From a virus: DNA of 39,015 nucleotides. Location of the stretch: IMG/VR virus record IMGVR_UViG_3300040946_000073, positions 1 to 39,015 of that record. One strand, given 5' to 3'. The translations under genes were made by a program, and so were the position numbers. The stretch's first letter is position 1; each line of letters opens with the position of its first letter. Below the pieces are notes generated by a model. That model was not told where the DNA came from, made no database searches, and saw only the letters and a list, made by a program, of their open reading frames with translations. Positions 23,065 to 31,192 of this stretch are shown here, piece by piece.

Positions 23065-24518
23065 TGGCCCAAGCGAAACCGGTCGCCATTCCGCCGTTGC
23101 CGCCCAAGGGCGAGATGCTCTCGGCCGAGAGCATCTATCTGCAACAGCTCTCTCTCTATCGCAACACGCTGGCCTTCGGCGGCACGCGCAATCCCACCGA
23201 CATCTGGGCGGCCATGACCTACAACATGCCCGAGACCATGGCCTACTTCCGCGAGCTGGAGGATAAGGATGAGGACGTCGCCAACGATCTGTTGGAACTG
23301 AAGCTCACGGTGCTGGGCCGCGATCGCAGCATCCTGCCCGCGGCCGGCGACGAGTCCTCGCAGGCCAACGACGTGAAGGAATTCATCGAGGAGCAACTGA
23401 GCGCCCTCAGCTTTCACGAGATCCTGGATTGCGTCCTGGATGCCCCGGCCTACGGCTTCACGGTGCAGGAGATGATCTTCGATGTGAGCGCGGGCCAGGC
23501 GTCGCTGCTGGAGGTCAGCGACTGCCCGCAGGAGCTGTTTCTCTTCGGCAACCGATATTTTCCGCAGGTCGGGCCACTCCAGCTTCTCGACAATCCCTGG
23601 GCCGCTTCGGGCACGCCCATGCCGGAAGAAAAGTTCCTGATCTTCAGCTATCGCAGGCGCGGCCGCAATCGCATGGGCCGCCCGCTGCTCAAGGCCATCT
23701 TCTGGCCGTCCTGGTTCAAACGCAACATGCAGCGCCTGTGGCTGCAGTTCGCCGAGAAGGGACCGGGAACCGCGGTGGTTCGCTACAACGATCCCGACAA
23801 CCAATCGGAGCGCAAGCGGGCGGCAGCCATCGCGCAATCGATCATTGAGAACACGGCGGTGGCGGTGCCCACGACGTTTCAGATCGAACTCGACCTGCTC
23901 AAGGTGGCGCGCGCGCAGAATCCCCAGGTCTACGAGAATTACTTCCGCGCCATGCAGTACTCCATCGCGCGGCGCATCAAGGGCGAGACGCTGACCAGCT
24001 TCGGCAACGAGGGTGGCAAGGGATCGAACGCGCAAGGGCAAACCCACGCGGACACGCTCGACACGCGGTCGGTGGAACTCTGCCGGAGCCTGGAGACAGT
24101 CATCAACCAGCAGCTCGTGCGCCCGCTGGTGCTGTGGAACTTTGGGCCAGACGCGCCGATGCCGCGCTGGGCCTTCGATCTCGAAGAGGCCGACGATCTG
24201 CAGGAGCGCCTCACCATCGACAGCGGCCTGCAGCGCATGGGCAAGCAAATCACCGTCGGCTATGTCAGCGATCGCTACGACGTGCCGGTGTTCGCTCCGG
24301 AAACGGAAGACCAGATCCTGACGCCGAACGTGAACGCGCCGATGGTGACGCTGCGCGACACGGTCAACTCTTCGTTCAGCGAGGCGGAAAAGGAAGCGGA
24401 GCTGGAGCTGAAGGCGTTCGACAAACTCTGCGACCAGCTCAAAGCCGATGCGGTGAAGCAGTACCGGGAGCGCGTAGGCGGCGTCGTCGCCTCCGCAGTG
24501 CCCATCCAGGAGGCGTAA
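23061..24518 (+). CDS. Portal protein, DUF935 (Mu gp29)
   Basis: This 485-residue protein starts at ATG 23061 (ATGA-type overlap with the terminase). It has the DUF935 features: an N-terminal MAYFRELEDKDEDVANDLLE type segment, VLDAPAYGFTVQEMIF, FLIFSYRRRGRNRMGRPLLK and a C-terminal helical tail. It forms the dodecameric ring at the capsid vertex through which DNA enters and to which the tail joins. The order terminase, portal, MuF is as in Mu. Confidence 0.9.
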   Translation: MMAQAKPVAIPPLPPKGEMLSAESIYLQQLSLYRNTLAFGGTRNPTDIWAAMTYNMPETMAYFRELEDKDEDVANDLLELKLTVLGRDRSILPAAGDESSQANDVKEFIEEQLSALSFHEILDCVLDAPAYGFTVQEMIFDVSAGQASLLEVSDCPQELFLFGNRYFPQVGPLQLLDNPWAASGTPMPEEKFLIFSYRRRGRNRMGRPLLKAIFWPSWFKRNMQRLWLQFAEKGPGTAVVRYNDPDNQSERKRAAAIAQSIIENTAVAVPTTFQIELDLLKVARAQNPQVYENYFRAMQYSIARRIKGETLTSFGNEGGKGSNAQGQTHADTLDTRSVELCRSLETVINQQLVRPLVLWNFGPDAPMPRWAFDLEEADDLQERLTIDSGLQRMGKQITVGYVSDRYDVPVFAPETEDQILTPNVNAPMVTLRDTVNSSFSEAEKEAELELKAFDKLCDQLKADAVKQYRERVGGVVASAVPIQEA

Positions 24519-24519
24519 C

Positions 24520-25353
24520 GTGACGCTGCGCTTCCATCTCAATGTCACGGCGCAGAGCCAGGTGCAGGAACGTGTGGGCGACCAGCTTGCGCGCCACCTG
24601 GCCGCGGCCAATCTGCTCGGCCGCGTGCAGATCGTCAAGCACGCGCACAAGCTCACCGGCCGCGCGCTTCCCATCAGCACCGTCTCGCGCATCAAGAACT
24701 TCGATGAAGATGACGACGATCTGGTCTACGGCAGCTTCATCACCGATCTGCCGAACGACGACGCGGCGCAATACATCCGCGACCTCACGCCGGTAACCAA
24801 GGAGATCTTCGACGGCCTGACGGCGCAATACAAGAAACACGCCTTCACGCTGGCCGCCGCGGCCGACGTGCGGCTGATTGGGAAGATCCGCGACGCGCTG
24901 GCCGACGCCGCGCAAAAGGGCGAGACCAAAGATCAGTTCGAGCTGGCGGTGAAGAAAATCACCGACGATGCCGGAGTGGCAGAGCTGAACAGCTTCACGC
25001 TCGACACCGCATTTAACACCGCGATGCAGCGCGCCTACTCGCTCGGCCGCTACGAGCAGATGCACGATCCGGCGACGAAGAACGTCTTGCCGTTCTGGCA
25101 GTATTGGACGGTGGGCGACGATCGCGTGCGGCCGGAGCACGCAGTGCTCGATCAGTTCACGGCGCGTGCCGACGATCCGGTGTGGATGAAAATCTATCCG
25201 CCCAACGGATTCAACTGCCGCTGCTCGGTGGTGCCGGTGATGGAAGCCGAAGCGTTGAAGGCAGACAAGGAAGCGAACGAACCGGGCTACGCGCGGCTGC
25301 CGATGCTGGCGCAATTGCTCGTGCCTCAGCCCGGATTCATGAAGGTGTTTTGA
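24520..25353 (+). CDS. MuF-type minor head protein (Mu gp30)
   Basis: This 277-residue protein starts at GTG 24520, one base after the portal stop. It matches phage Mu F/SPP1 gp7-type head morphogenesis proteins: helical N-terminus, FNTAMQRAYSLGRYEQM, WTVGDDRVRPEHAVLD and the C-terminal signature NGFNCRCSVVPV (Cys 233 and 235). It is packaged in few copies at the portal and helps head assembly. No toxin domain is fused to it. Confidence 0.88.
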   Translation: MTLRFHLNVTAQSQVQERVGDQLARHLAAANLLGRVQIVKHAHKLTGRALPISTVSRIKNFDEDDDDLVYGSFITDLPNDDAAQYIRDLTPVTKEIFDGLTAQYKKHAFTLAAAADVRLIGKIRDALADAAQKGETKDQFELAVKKITDDAGVAELNSFTLDTAFNTAMQRAYSLGRYEQMHDPATKNVLPFWQYWTVGDDRVRPEHAVLDQFTARADDPVWMKIYPPNGFNCRCSVVPVMEAEALKADKEANEPGYARLPMLAQLLVPQPGFMKVF

Positions 25354-25399
25354 GGGCGATTCTCCCCACAGATCGCCAATCTTCCGCTTTAGGCGCGAC

Positions 25400-26758
25400 G
25401 TGACGAAGCGGGGTTTGAAGATAGCTGCGATGGCAGCGAAGATCAAGACGGTCGAAGGCGCTCCGCTCACCGCGGATAAGTTCGCCTACGTCGGCGATCC
25501 GCAGGATCCGGAGACGTGGCATCTGCCGCTCGATTCGCACCAGCACATCAACTCCGCGCTGGACATGTTCGCGCATACCGATCTGCCGTCGAGCGCCAAG
25601 GCGCCCACCGCGCGCAAGATCGTCGAAAAAGCGCGGGGAGAAAATCTTGACACAACCGATTTTGTAAAGAACCACCTCAGCTCGCAGATGCACGGCGAAG
25701 CGCCGCGGCCGTGGTTCGAGATCTTCCGGGCGGGAGATTATTCCAAAGCTGGCAAGGGCGCGATCACCGCCGACGATTTGCACCGCGTGGTGCGCAACTA
25801 CGATCCCACTTATCACGAAGCGCCGGAAACTCTCGGCCATCGCTCGGACGATCAGCCGGCATATGGCTGGCTCGATGGACTGATGGTGGATGGCGACAAG
25901 CTGATGGCGCGCGAGCGGCAGGTCGATCCCAAGTTCGACGAGGCCCGCAAGGCGGGCAAATTCAAAAAGCGTTCGGCTGCTTTCTACACAGACGACAGCG
26001 GCCAGGTCACGGGGTTGCGGCATCTGGCATGGCTGGGCGCCGGAATTCCCGAGGTCAAAGGTTTAGAGGACGTCGCATTCGACGATCACGGATCGAAGTT
26101 CATCACGGTGGACTTCGGGGAGGGTGATGCAGTGGCAGACAAAACAATGGCCGACCAGATCAAGGAAGGCGTCAAGTCGTTCTTCGCCGAGATGTTTGGC
26201 AAGCCGGGCGAGCAGAAGACGTTCAGCGAGGATGACGTGAAGCGCGTCGCCACCGAGGCTGCAACCGCGGCCGCTGCGCCGCTGCAGGCGGAGATCGCCG
26301 CGCTCAAGACTCAGAGCGCGAAGTTCGCGGAGCGCGAAGCAGCTCGCGCCGGCGGCGAAGTGAAGCAACGCGCCGCTGCGGCGATTGCCCAGCTCAAGGC
26401 CGCGGGCAAGTGGGTTCCGGCCTTCGAGAAGATGGGCCTCGGCCTGGTCTTCGACGAGCTCGCCAAGGTGACCACCACGGCGGAGTTTGGCGAGGGCGAC
26501 GCGAAGAAAATCGTCACGCCGCTGCAGGCGCTGGTGCTCTTCCTCGAAGGGCTGCCCAAGATCGTTCCTGGCGGACGCGCGGTCGATGCCGGCGTGGCCG
26601 GAGCGAAGAGCGGCAGGAGCAGCGGCGATCCGCTGACCGATGAGGCCCGGAAGTACGCCAAAGAAAAGAGCGTGAAGTTCACTGAGGCGTTGGTCATCGT
26701 TTCGGCAGAGCATCCCGAGTGGACGGGCGCAGGCGCGGCTACCGGCGGCCAGGTCTAA
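25400..26758 (+). CDS. Head maturation protease/scaffold with DUF6582-like N-terminus
   Basis: This 452-residue protein starts at GTG 25400 (an ATG at 25430 is possible). Residues about 18-75 resemble DUF6582 (FAYVGDP...WHLPLDSHQHINSALDMF...KAPTARKIVEKAR). Residues about 95-240 fit the Mu gpI-like head protease group (PWFEIFRAGDY, ETLGHRSDDQPAYGWLDG, KKRSAAFYTD, LRHLAWLGAGIPEVKGLEDVAF). The last 200 residues form the scaffold: coiled-coil, Ala/Lys-rich. The protein cleaves itself and the scaffold during prohead maturation. I cannot assign the catalytic residues with certainty. Confidence 0.72.
   Translation: MTKRGLKIAAMAAKIKTVEGAPLTADKFAYVGDPQDPETWHLPLDSHQHINSALDMFAHTDLPSSAKAPTARKIVEKARGENLDTTDFVKNHLSSQMHGEAPRPWFEIFRAGDYSKAGKGAITADDLHRVVRNYDPTYHEAPETLGHRSDDQPAYGWLDGLMVDGDKLMARERQVDPKFDEARKAGKFKKRSAAFYTDDSGQVTGLRHLAWLGAGIPEVKGLEDVAFDDHGSKFITVDFGEGDAVADKTMADQIKEGVKSFFAEMFGKPGEQKTFSEDDVKRVATEAATAAAAPLQAEIAALKTQSAKFAEREAARAGGEVKQRAAAAIAQLKAAGKWVPAFEKMGLGLVFDELAKVTTTAEFGEGDAKKIVTPLQALVLFLEGLPKIVPGGRAVDAGVAGAKSGRSSGDPLTDEARKYAKEKSVKFTEALVIVSAEHPEWTGAGAATGGQV
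26132..26758 (+). CDS. Nested scaffold protein (internal start in protease gene)
   Basis: In frame with the protease gene, a GTG at 26132 is preceded by GGGGAGGG (26117-26124) with 7 bases of spacing, a very strong ribosome binding site in the middle of a gene. The product would be 208 residues, starting just after the protease domain, and would consist of the coiled-coil scaffold. In Mu, the scaffold gpZ is made this way from inside gene I. Confidence 0.55.
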   Translation: MADKTMADQIKEGVKSFFAEMFGKPGEQKTFSEDDVKRVATEAATAAAAPLQAEIAALKTQSAKFAEREAARAGGEVKQRAAAAIAQLKAAGKWVPAFEKMGLGLVFDELAKVTTTAEFGEGDAKKIVTPLQALVLFLEGLPKIVPGGRAVDAGVAGAKSGRSSGDPLTDEARKYAKEKSVKFTEALVIVSAEHPEWTGAGAATGGQV

Positions 26759-26767
26759 GTTCCGAGT

Positions 26768-26819
26768 GAGCGCGCCAAGCTCGCGCGCTCAGCGAAGGCG
26801 GCCTCGCGAATGGCCGCCA
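26768..26819 (+). terminator. Tandem hairpins between scaffold and cement genes
   Basis: A 9-bp stem (TGAGCGCGC 26768-26776 with GCGCGCTCA 26784-26792, 7-base loop) is followed by a 7-bp stem (GGCGGCC 26798-26804 with GGCCGCC 26813-26819). AGCTTTT comes next, a weak U-run. This could be a partial terminator or an RNA processing/stability element ahead of the abundant capsid genes. Confidence 0.55.
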
Positions 26820-26850
26820 GCTTTTGAAGCACCGCCCAGGAGGGCACGAC

Positions 26851-27870
26851 ATGGCGAACATCTACGTTGAAGCAAAAGGCCCCAAGGGCGTGCATGCGAA
26901 GGAATCGTTGCTGCCCGCCGCCGTTTCAGGCTATACGCGCGGCCTGTGCGTCAATTACGGCAGCGACGCGTACCACGCAACGCTCGTCACGCAAGCGGCC
27001 ACGGCGCCGCTGGGCATCCTCGAAGAGGACGCGATCAACATCCTCAACCCTTGCTCGGTGATCGAATTCGGCCAAGTAGTGGCCCAGATCGGCGCCAGCG
27101 TCACGGCACAGCAACAACTGACCACCGACGCGAACGGACGGCTCGTGCCGGCCACAAGCGGGCAGCCAGTCGTCGCGATTGCCCTTGAGCCGCAGACCTA
27201 CGTGTCGCCGGCCAGCTTCGCCAATGTGTTCTTCTTTGGCCTTATGGGACCCAACGCGGCCGCCGTGGCGTCTCCGACGACTTATTACACGGCGTCGGGC
27301 GCGATCGCAGTTGGGATCGGCACCGCAGTGTTGAACGCCGCCACGCTGCTGGCGATGACGCTGGCCGCGCCGACCGCCGCGCAGGACGGCACCGTGCTGC
27401 AGATCGTCGCGGAAACGGCCAAGGCGCACACCGTCACCACGCCGGCCAGCGGCATCAACGGCGCATCGACCGTGCTTACCTTCGCGGCCGTGGGCGACAG
27501 CGTGACGCTGCAGGCCATGAACCAGACCTGGGTGGTTACGGCGATCCGCGGCAGCGCGACGGTTGCGGCCTCGACCACCGCTTACGTCGCGAACGGGGCC
27601 ATCGGTCCCACGGTGGGCTCGGCGACGCTGGGGAGCGGCGCCGCCATTGCGATGACGTTGGTCACGCCGACGGTGGCGCAGGAAGACACCACAATTCTTA
27701 TCGTGGCGGTTACCGCCCACGCGCACACGGTCACGACCTTGGCCAATATTATCAACGGCGTCGACGACACGGTTACCTTCGCGAACGTGGGCGACGCGGT
27801 GCTGCTCAAGGCGAGGGTGCAGAAGTGGATCGTCGTGGCCCTCATCGGCGCGACGCTGGGCGAAGTTTAA
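26851..27870 (+). CDS. Capsid cement/decoration protein with duplicated domain
   Basis: This 339-residue protein starts at ATG 26851 with AGGAGGG 7 bases upstream. Residues 1-135 look like DUF2190-type capsid cement (GYTRGLCVNYGSDAYHATLV; a GASVTAQQQLTTDANGRLVP step typical of the family). Residues 141-236 and 241-335 are two homologous copies of a beta-rich domain, each with Y-x-A-x-GAI, AMTL-x-xPT-x-AQ, AHTVTT and TF-x-x-VGD. The duplicated part probably projects from the capsid. It is placed directly before the major capsid gene, as expected. Confidence 0.68.
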   Translation: MANIYVEAKGPKGVHAKESLLPAAVSGYTRGLCVNYGSDAYHATLVTQAATAPLGILEEDAINILNPCSVIEFGQVVAQIGASVTAQQQLTTDANGRLVPATSGQPVVAIALEPQTYVSPASFANVFFFGLMGPNAAAVASPTTYYTASGAIAVGIGTAVLNAATLLAMTLAAPTAAQDGTVLQIVAETAKAHTVTTPASGINGASTVLTFAAVGDSVTLQAMNQTWVVTAIRGSATVAASTTAYVANGAIGPTVGSATLGSGAAIAMTLVTPTVAQEDTTILIVAVTAHAHTVTTLANIINGVDDTVTFANVGDAVLLKARVQKWIVVALIGATLGEV

Positions 27871-27875
27871 TTTGG

Positions 27876-27902
27876 GCGCGGCCCGGCGCGAGCCGGCCGC
27901 GC
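27876..27902 (+). terminator. GNRA-capped hairpin between cement and capsid genes
   Basis: GCGCGGCC (27876-27883) pairs with GGCCGCGC (27895-27902). Inside, after a 1-base bulge, three more pairs close a GCGA tetraloop (27888-27891), a stable GNRA loop. No U-run follows, so it is more likely an mRNA stability or processing element than a terminator. Confidence 0.5.
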
Positions 27903-27952
27903 AGCAACGGTGATTTCGATTCGAGCCGCGAAGGCGGTGGGAGGAACAAGCG

Positions 27953-29044
27953 ATGGGCGGTTATGTGGGTCTTGCGCCGGCGGGCTTTCCGAATGTGGCG
28001 CTCAGCAACTACGCGAAGGAATTCGCCGATGACGATGTTCCGCTGGTGGGAGATCGGATCTTTCCGAAAGTTCCCGTGGAACGGCAGTCGTTCCCCTACG
28101 TGATCTGGAATCGCGACAACCTGCGCATTCCCGGATCGACGCTGCGGGCTCCGGGCGACGGCGCCACCACTATCCGGCGCTCCTATTCGACCAGCACCTA
28201 CTTCTGCCGGTCCCACGCCCTCAAGGGCGCGGTGCCGTTTGAAGACGAGGCTTACGGCCTCGGGCTGGGCTTCAGCACCAAAGCGCACCTGACGGGCGAC
28301 CTCATCGGCCGCATCCGGCGCGCGCGCGAGGTGGAGATCGCCACCATGGCGCTCAACCTCGGCAACTTCCCGAACGGAGTGAACCTTTCGCTCAGCGGGA
28401 ATTCGATGTGGGATTCCTACATCACCTCGAATCAAACCGAGGCGAATGTCACGTCGCACCCGATCATCGCCATGGAAAGCTACAAGGCCGTGCTGCGCCA
28501 GGCTGCCGTACAGGACACCCAGATGGTGCTGATTCTGAGCGACCCCGTCGCCCAGGCGCTGAGGAATCATCCGGACCTCATCGAGCGCTTCAAGTACACG
28601 AACCCCTCCGGGAACATTTCGCTATCTCAGATGGCGTCGGCCTTCGGCCTCAAGGAAGGAAACGTGGTGATGGCCAGCGCTCTGGACATGAGCCAGAACA
28701 ATGTCGCCTCCTGGATCTGGGGCTATAGCGCGTTTCTGGGATTCAGCAAGACCAACGTCGATCGCATGGACGTGAGCTGCGGAAAAACCTTCGTCTGGGC
28801 CGGCGGCAAGGGGCCTGGCGCGGGTGGCGATACACCGGCATTGCCGGGGCCTCCGGGGACCATTGATGGCTACGGCGTCCTGGAATGGCTGGACCCGGAG
28901 CAGGACAAGAAGACCTACTGGCAGTCCGTCGACTGGTACTACGGGCTGCAGGTTACGGCACAGGAGACCGGCATCCCGATCCTCAACGCCGTGGCCAGCG
29001 CGAACTTCCCGATGGGCGCGATTCCGGGCGACGCTGAAGGATAA
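27953..29044 (+). CDS. Major capsid protein
   Basis: This 363-residue protein starts at ATG 27953 with GGGAGG 8 bases upstream. The position (after protease/scaffold and cement, before DUF1320) and the composition fit an HK97-fold coat protein: N-terminal LSNYAKEFADDDVPLVGDRIFPKVPV, then RIRRAREVEIATMAL, SHPIIAMESYKAVLRQAA and a C-terminal beta region. A short Pro/Gly insertion (DTPALPGPPGTIDG) lies near residue 295. A strong terminator follows it. Confidence 0.82.
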   Translation: MGGYVGLAPAGFPNVALSNYAKEFADDDVPLVGDRIFPKVPVERQSFPYVIWNRDNLRIPGSTLRAPGDGATTIRRSYSTSTYFCRSHALKGAVPFEDEAYGLGLGFSTKAHLTGDLIGRIRRAREVEIATMALNLGNFPNGVNLSLSGNSMWDSYITSNQTEANVTSHPIIAMESYKAVLRQAAVQDTQMVLILSDPVAQALRNHPDLIERFKYTNPSGNISLSQMASAFGLKEGNVVMASALDMSQNNVASWIWGYSAFLGFSKTNVDRMDVSCGKTFVWAGGKGPGAGGDTPALPGPPGTIDGYGVLEWLDPEQDKKTYWQSVDWYYGLQVTAQETGIPILNAVASANFPMGAIPGDAEG

Positions 29045-29066
29045 AAGCTGCCAGGTACGACAACGA

Positions 29067-29097
29067 GGGGCGCGCTCATTTGCGGTGCGCCCCTTTT
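29067..29097 (+). terminator. Rho-independent terminator after capsid gene
   Basis: GGGGCGCGC (29067-29075) pairs with GTGCGCCCC (29085-29093), with one G-T pair and a 9-base loop, followed by TTTT. The shape is that of a classic intrinsic terminator and would end or reduce the capsid transcript. Confidence 0.75.
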
Positions 29098-29125
29098 CAC
29101 AAATCCGCTGATGCGGGAGGGAACC

Positions 29126-29311
29126 ATGGCAAATGCGGCATCGAATATCGGGAACATTGCGAAGACGATAGCTTACATCGTCCTGCGCGCGCTCACCCAC
29201 AACAATCAGTACTATTTCGTCGGGCACGAGGTGCAGCTCACCGCCGAAGAGGCCAAGCCGTTCCTCAAGGCTGGGGTCGTGAAGCTGGCGCCAGTCAAGC
29301 AAGCCGAGTAA
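29126..29311 (+). CDS. Mu gp35-like small head protein
   Basis: ATG 29126 follows GGGAGGG with good spacing; an ATG at 29111 lies ahead of that site and is less likely. The product has 61 residues. The pattern RALTHNNQYYFVGHEVQLTAEEAKPFLKAGVV matches the short gp35-like proteins (ALTHN...Y.pGd...LTe.eA..L...GaV) that sit between the capsid and DUF1320 genes in Mu-like phages. Function unknown. Confidence 0.62.
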   Translation: MANAASNIGNIAKTIAYIVLRALTHNNQYYFVGHEVQLTAEEAKPFLKAGVVKLAPVKQAE

Positions 29312-29323
29312 CTCCGGACGCCG

Positions 29324-29788
29324 ATGGCCTACGCTCTACAGTCCGACCTGGTCCCACTACGCATCACGCAGAGCGAGCTCACGCAGCTCACTGTCGACGT
29401 GCCCAGCGGGATTCCGGCAACCGATGCCGCCGTGACGGCGAGCATCGCCTCGGCTGTTTTGGCAGAAGCCAGCGGGATGGTCGACTCGTATTGCCGCGCC
29501 CGCTATGCCACGCCCCTGCAGCCCTCCCAGATGGTCACAGCGCGCACGCTCGACATCGCCGTCTACTTGCTCTTCAGCCGGCGGCGCGGCGGCCTGCAGC
29601 CCACGGAGCTGGTGCGGCAGCGTTACGAGGATGCGGTCGCATTCTTGAAAGACGTGGCCGCGTGCAAGGCGTCGCTCGATCAGCCGGCCAGCGTGCAGAC
29701 CGCGCAGACGTCCGCAGCCGACGCGGAGATCTCCGAGCGGGATCGTCATCTGCGTTTCAAGGATAGTCACATCGAGGGATATATCTGA
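29324..29788 (+). CDS. Head-tail connector, DUF1320 (Mu gp36)
   Basis: This 154-residue protein starts at ATG 29324. It is a clear DUF1320 member: MAYALQSDLVPLR at the start, IASAVLAEASGMVDSYCRAR in the middle, TARTLDIAVYLLF, and RDRHLRFKDSHIEGY at the end. It probably forms part of the head-completion ring below the portal. Its stop overlaps the next start. Confidence 0.85.
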   Translation: MAYALQSDLVPLRITQSELTQLTVDVPSGIPATDAAVTASIASAVLAEASGMVDSYCRARYATPLQPSQMVTARTLDIAVYLLFSRRRGGLQPTELVRQRYEDAVAFLKDVAACKASLDQPASVQTAQTSAADAEISERDRHLRFKDSHIEGYI

Positions 29789-30402
29789 TGGCGATCGTCG
29801 TCCAATCCAATGTCTCGAATGTGACGGTCTCGCTGAACCGCTTCAAGCTCTCGCTCGGCGCGCGCGATCAACTCATGCGCATCATCGGCATCGGGCAGCT
29901 CCAAAGCGTGCGCCAGACCTTTCGCGACGGCGGATCGCCGTCCGGATCGTGGCCTCCGCTGAGTCCGGCGTCGCTGAGTTGGCGGAAGTACTCTGCCGGT
30001 CACAAGCTGCTCATCGACACGGGACTGCTGCTGAATTCCATCACCTTTGCCGTCGACGGCAACACGGTGCTTGTGGGCACCGGGCTGCGCTACGCCAGCG
30101 TCCAGCAGGAAGGCTTCGACGACGACCAAAGCGTGAAGCCTTATAGCTACACGCGCCGCCAGCGCAGCCGCGACACCTTCGGCAGGCAGCAGATCACCAA
30201 CAAGCTCGGCCGCTTGCAGACAGTGCACCGCAAAATCTCCAGCGGCATAGGGACGGTGAATGTGCGCGCCTTCACGCGGCACATCCGCATCCCGGCCAGG
30301 CCGTTTCTGGTTTTCCGGCCGGAAGATCCCGCGCGGATCCAGGCCGAGGTTGAAGAGTACGTGAAAGCGTCGGCCGCGCAGGCCGGTCTGGAGGCACAGT
30401 GA
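29788..30402 (+). CDS. Phage virion morphogenesis protein (Mu gpG type)
   Basis: This 204-residue protein starts at ATG 29788. It fits the phage virion morphogenesis family (Mu gpG-like, head-tail joining): SVRQTFRDGGSPSGSWPPLS, LLIDTGLLLNSITF, then VGTGLRYASVQQEG, and a C-terminal RIPARPFLVF. It is probably a tail-completion or neck protein. It overlaps the next gene by one base at the ATG. Confidence 0.82.
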   Translation: MAIVVQSNVSNVTVSLNRFKLSLGARDQLMRIIGIGQLQSVRQTFRDGGSPSGSWPPLSPASLSWRKYSAGHKLLIDTGLLLNSITFAVDGNTVLVGTGLRYASVQQEGFDDDQSVKPYSYTRRQRSRDTFGRQQITNKLGRLQTVHRKISSGIGTVNVRAFTRHIRIPARPFLVFRPEDPARIQAEVEEYVKASAAQAGLEAQ

Positions 30403-30887
30403 TGAGCGCCTCCCAGTTTCTTCCCGGCGAAGTGCAGCGCGCATTGCACGCGTTGCTGATCAACGCGCTGCCTGGCGTCAACATCGGGTCGATCGGGGAT
30501 CTGAATACCGATCAGAACGGCGAGTTGGTCTTCGATCCGCCCTGCGCGCGCACGTTCTTTGCGGGCACAGATTACGGCGAGACGCACGACAATCTGGCGC
30601 TCGCCTACGACGAAGCGTCGCATGAGATTGACATCTGGTGCGCCGCGGAGAATCTGTCGTCGCTGGAAGCGCAACGGCGCGACACACTCAGCCTGGTCGC
30701 GCAGATCCTGCCCGTGCTGGCCGGCGCTGTGCTTGTGCTGGCGGATCAGAGCACAACGGAGCCGGTACGCCTCAGAAGCATCATCGGCACGCTACAGGGT
30801 AAGCAGGGCGCGCCGGTGGCCACCGTGTACACCATCAAGGTTCAGGTGCCGGGCATCGCGCAGTTTCCGCCGCAAGCGGGCGAGTGA
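30402..30887 (+). CDS. Mu gp37-like (DUF1834) tail terminator candidate
   Basis: ATG 30402 has GAGG 7 bases upstream; a GTG one codon earlier overlaps it. The product has 161 residues. Position after the gpG-like gene and the middle pattern (FAGTDYGETHDNLALAYDEASHEIDIWC, ending in a beta C-terminus) fit Mu gp37/DUF1834. It may cap the tail tube. The family call is moderate. Confidence 0.6.
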   Translation: MSASQFLPGEVQRALHALLINALPGVNIGSIGDLNTDQNGELVFDPPCARTFFAGTDYGETHDNLALAYDEASHEIDIWCAAENLSSLEAQRRDTLSLVAQILPVLAGAVLVLADQSTTEPVRLRSIIGTLQGKQGAPVATVYTIKVQVPGIAQFPPQAGE

Positions 30888-30910
30888 TGAGAAAGGTCCA
30901 GGGAAAAGCG

Positions 30911-31192
30911 ATGAGCAAAGCACGACCCGATTTTGTGACCATCCAGCTCAGCGACGCCGGCAAGCGCATGGCCGGCGACGGGGGCGTCATCGGCTGGGCG
31001 AACGGACGCCGGCATTTTGCGTTCAAGGCCGGCGAAACACAGGAAGTGGAGCGCAGCTACGAGTGGAATCACTTATTGCGCCATGAAGTTTTTGAAGGGC
31101 AACCCATTTTGGAAGAGGTTCCGGAAGAAGAGGGCGAGCTGCCGCAGGCGCTCAAGGCTCTGATCGACGCCGAACCGGGAGAAGGTGACTGA
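30911..31192 (+). CDS. Hypothetical tail-region protein
   Basis: ATG 30911 has AGGGA 6 bases upstream; earlier in-frame starts at 30884 and 30887 overlap the previous stop. The product has 93 residues with a mixed beta N-terminus and an acidic C-terminus (EEVPEEEGELP). No family recognised. Its TGA overlaps the tail-tube ATG. Confidence 0.6.
   Translation: MSKARPDFVTIQLSDAGKRMAGDGGVIGWANGRRHFAFKAGETQEVERSYEWNHLLRHEVFEGQPILEEVPEEEGELPQALKALIDAEPGEGD

Noticed and set aside
23037-24695. Long minus-strand open frame (about 550 codons) opposite the portal gene
   Set aside because: The DUF935 portal on the plus strand is certain, and the opposite frame is a composition artefact rich in Arg, Leu, His and Val. 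Similar mirror frames at 24439-25470 and 34255-35499 were dropped for the same reason.
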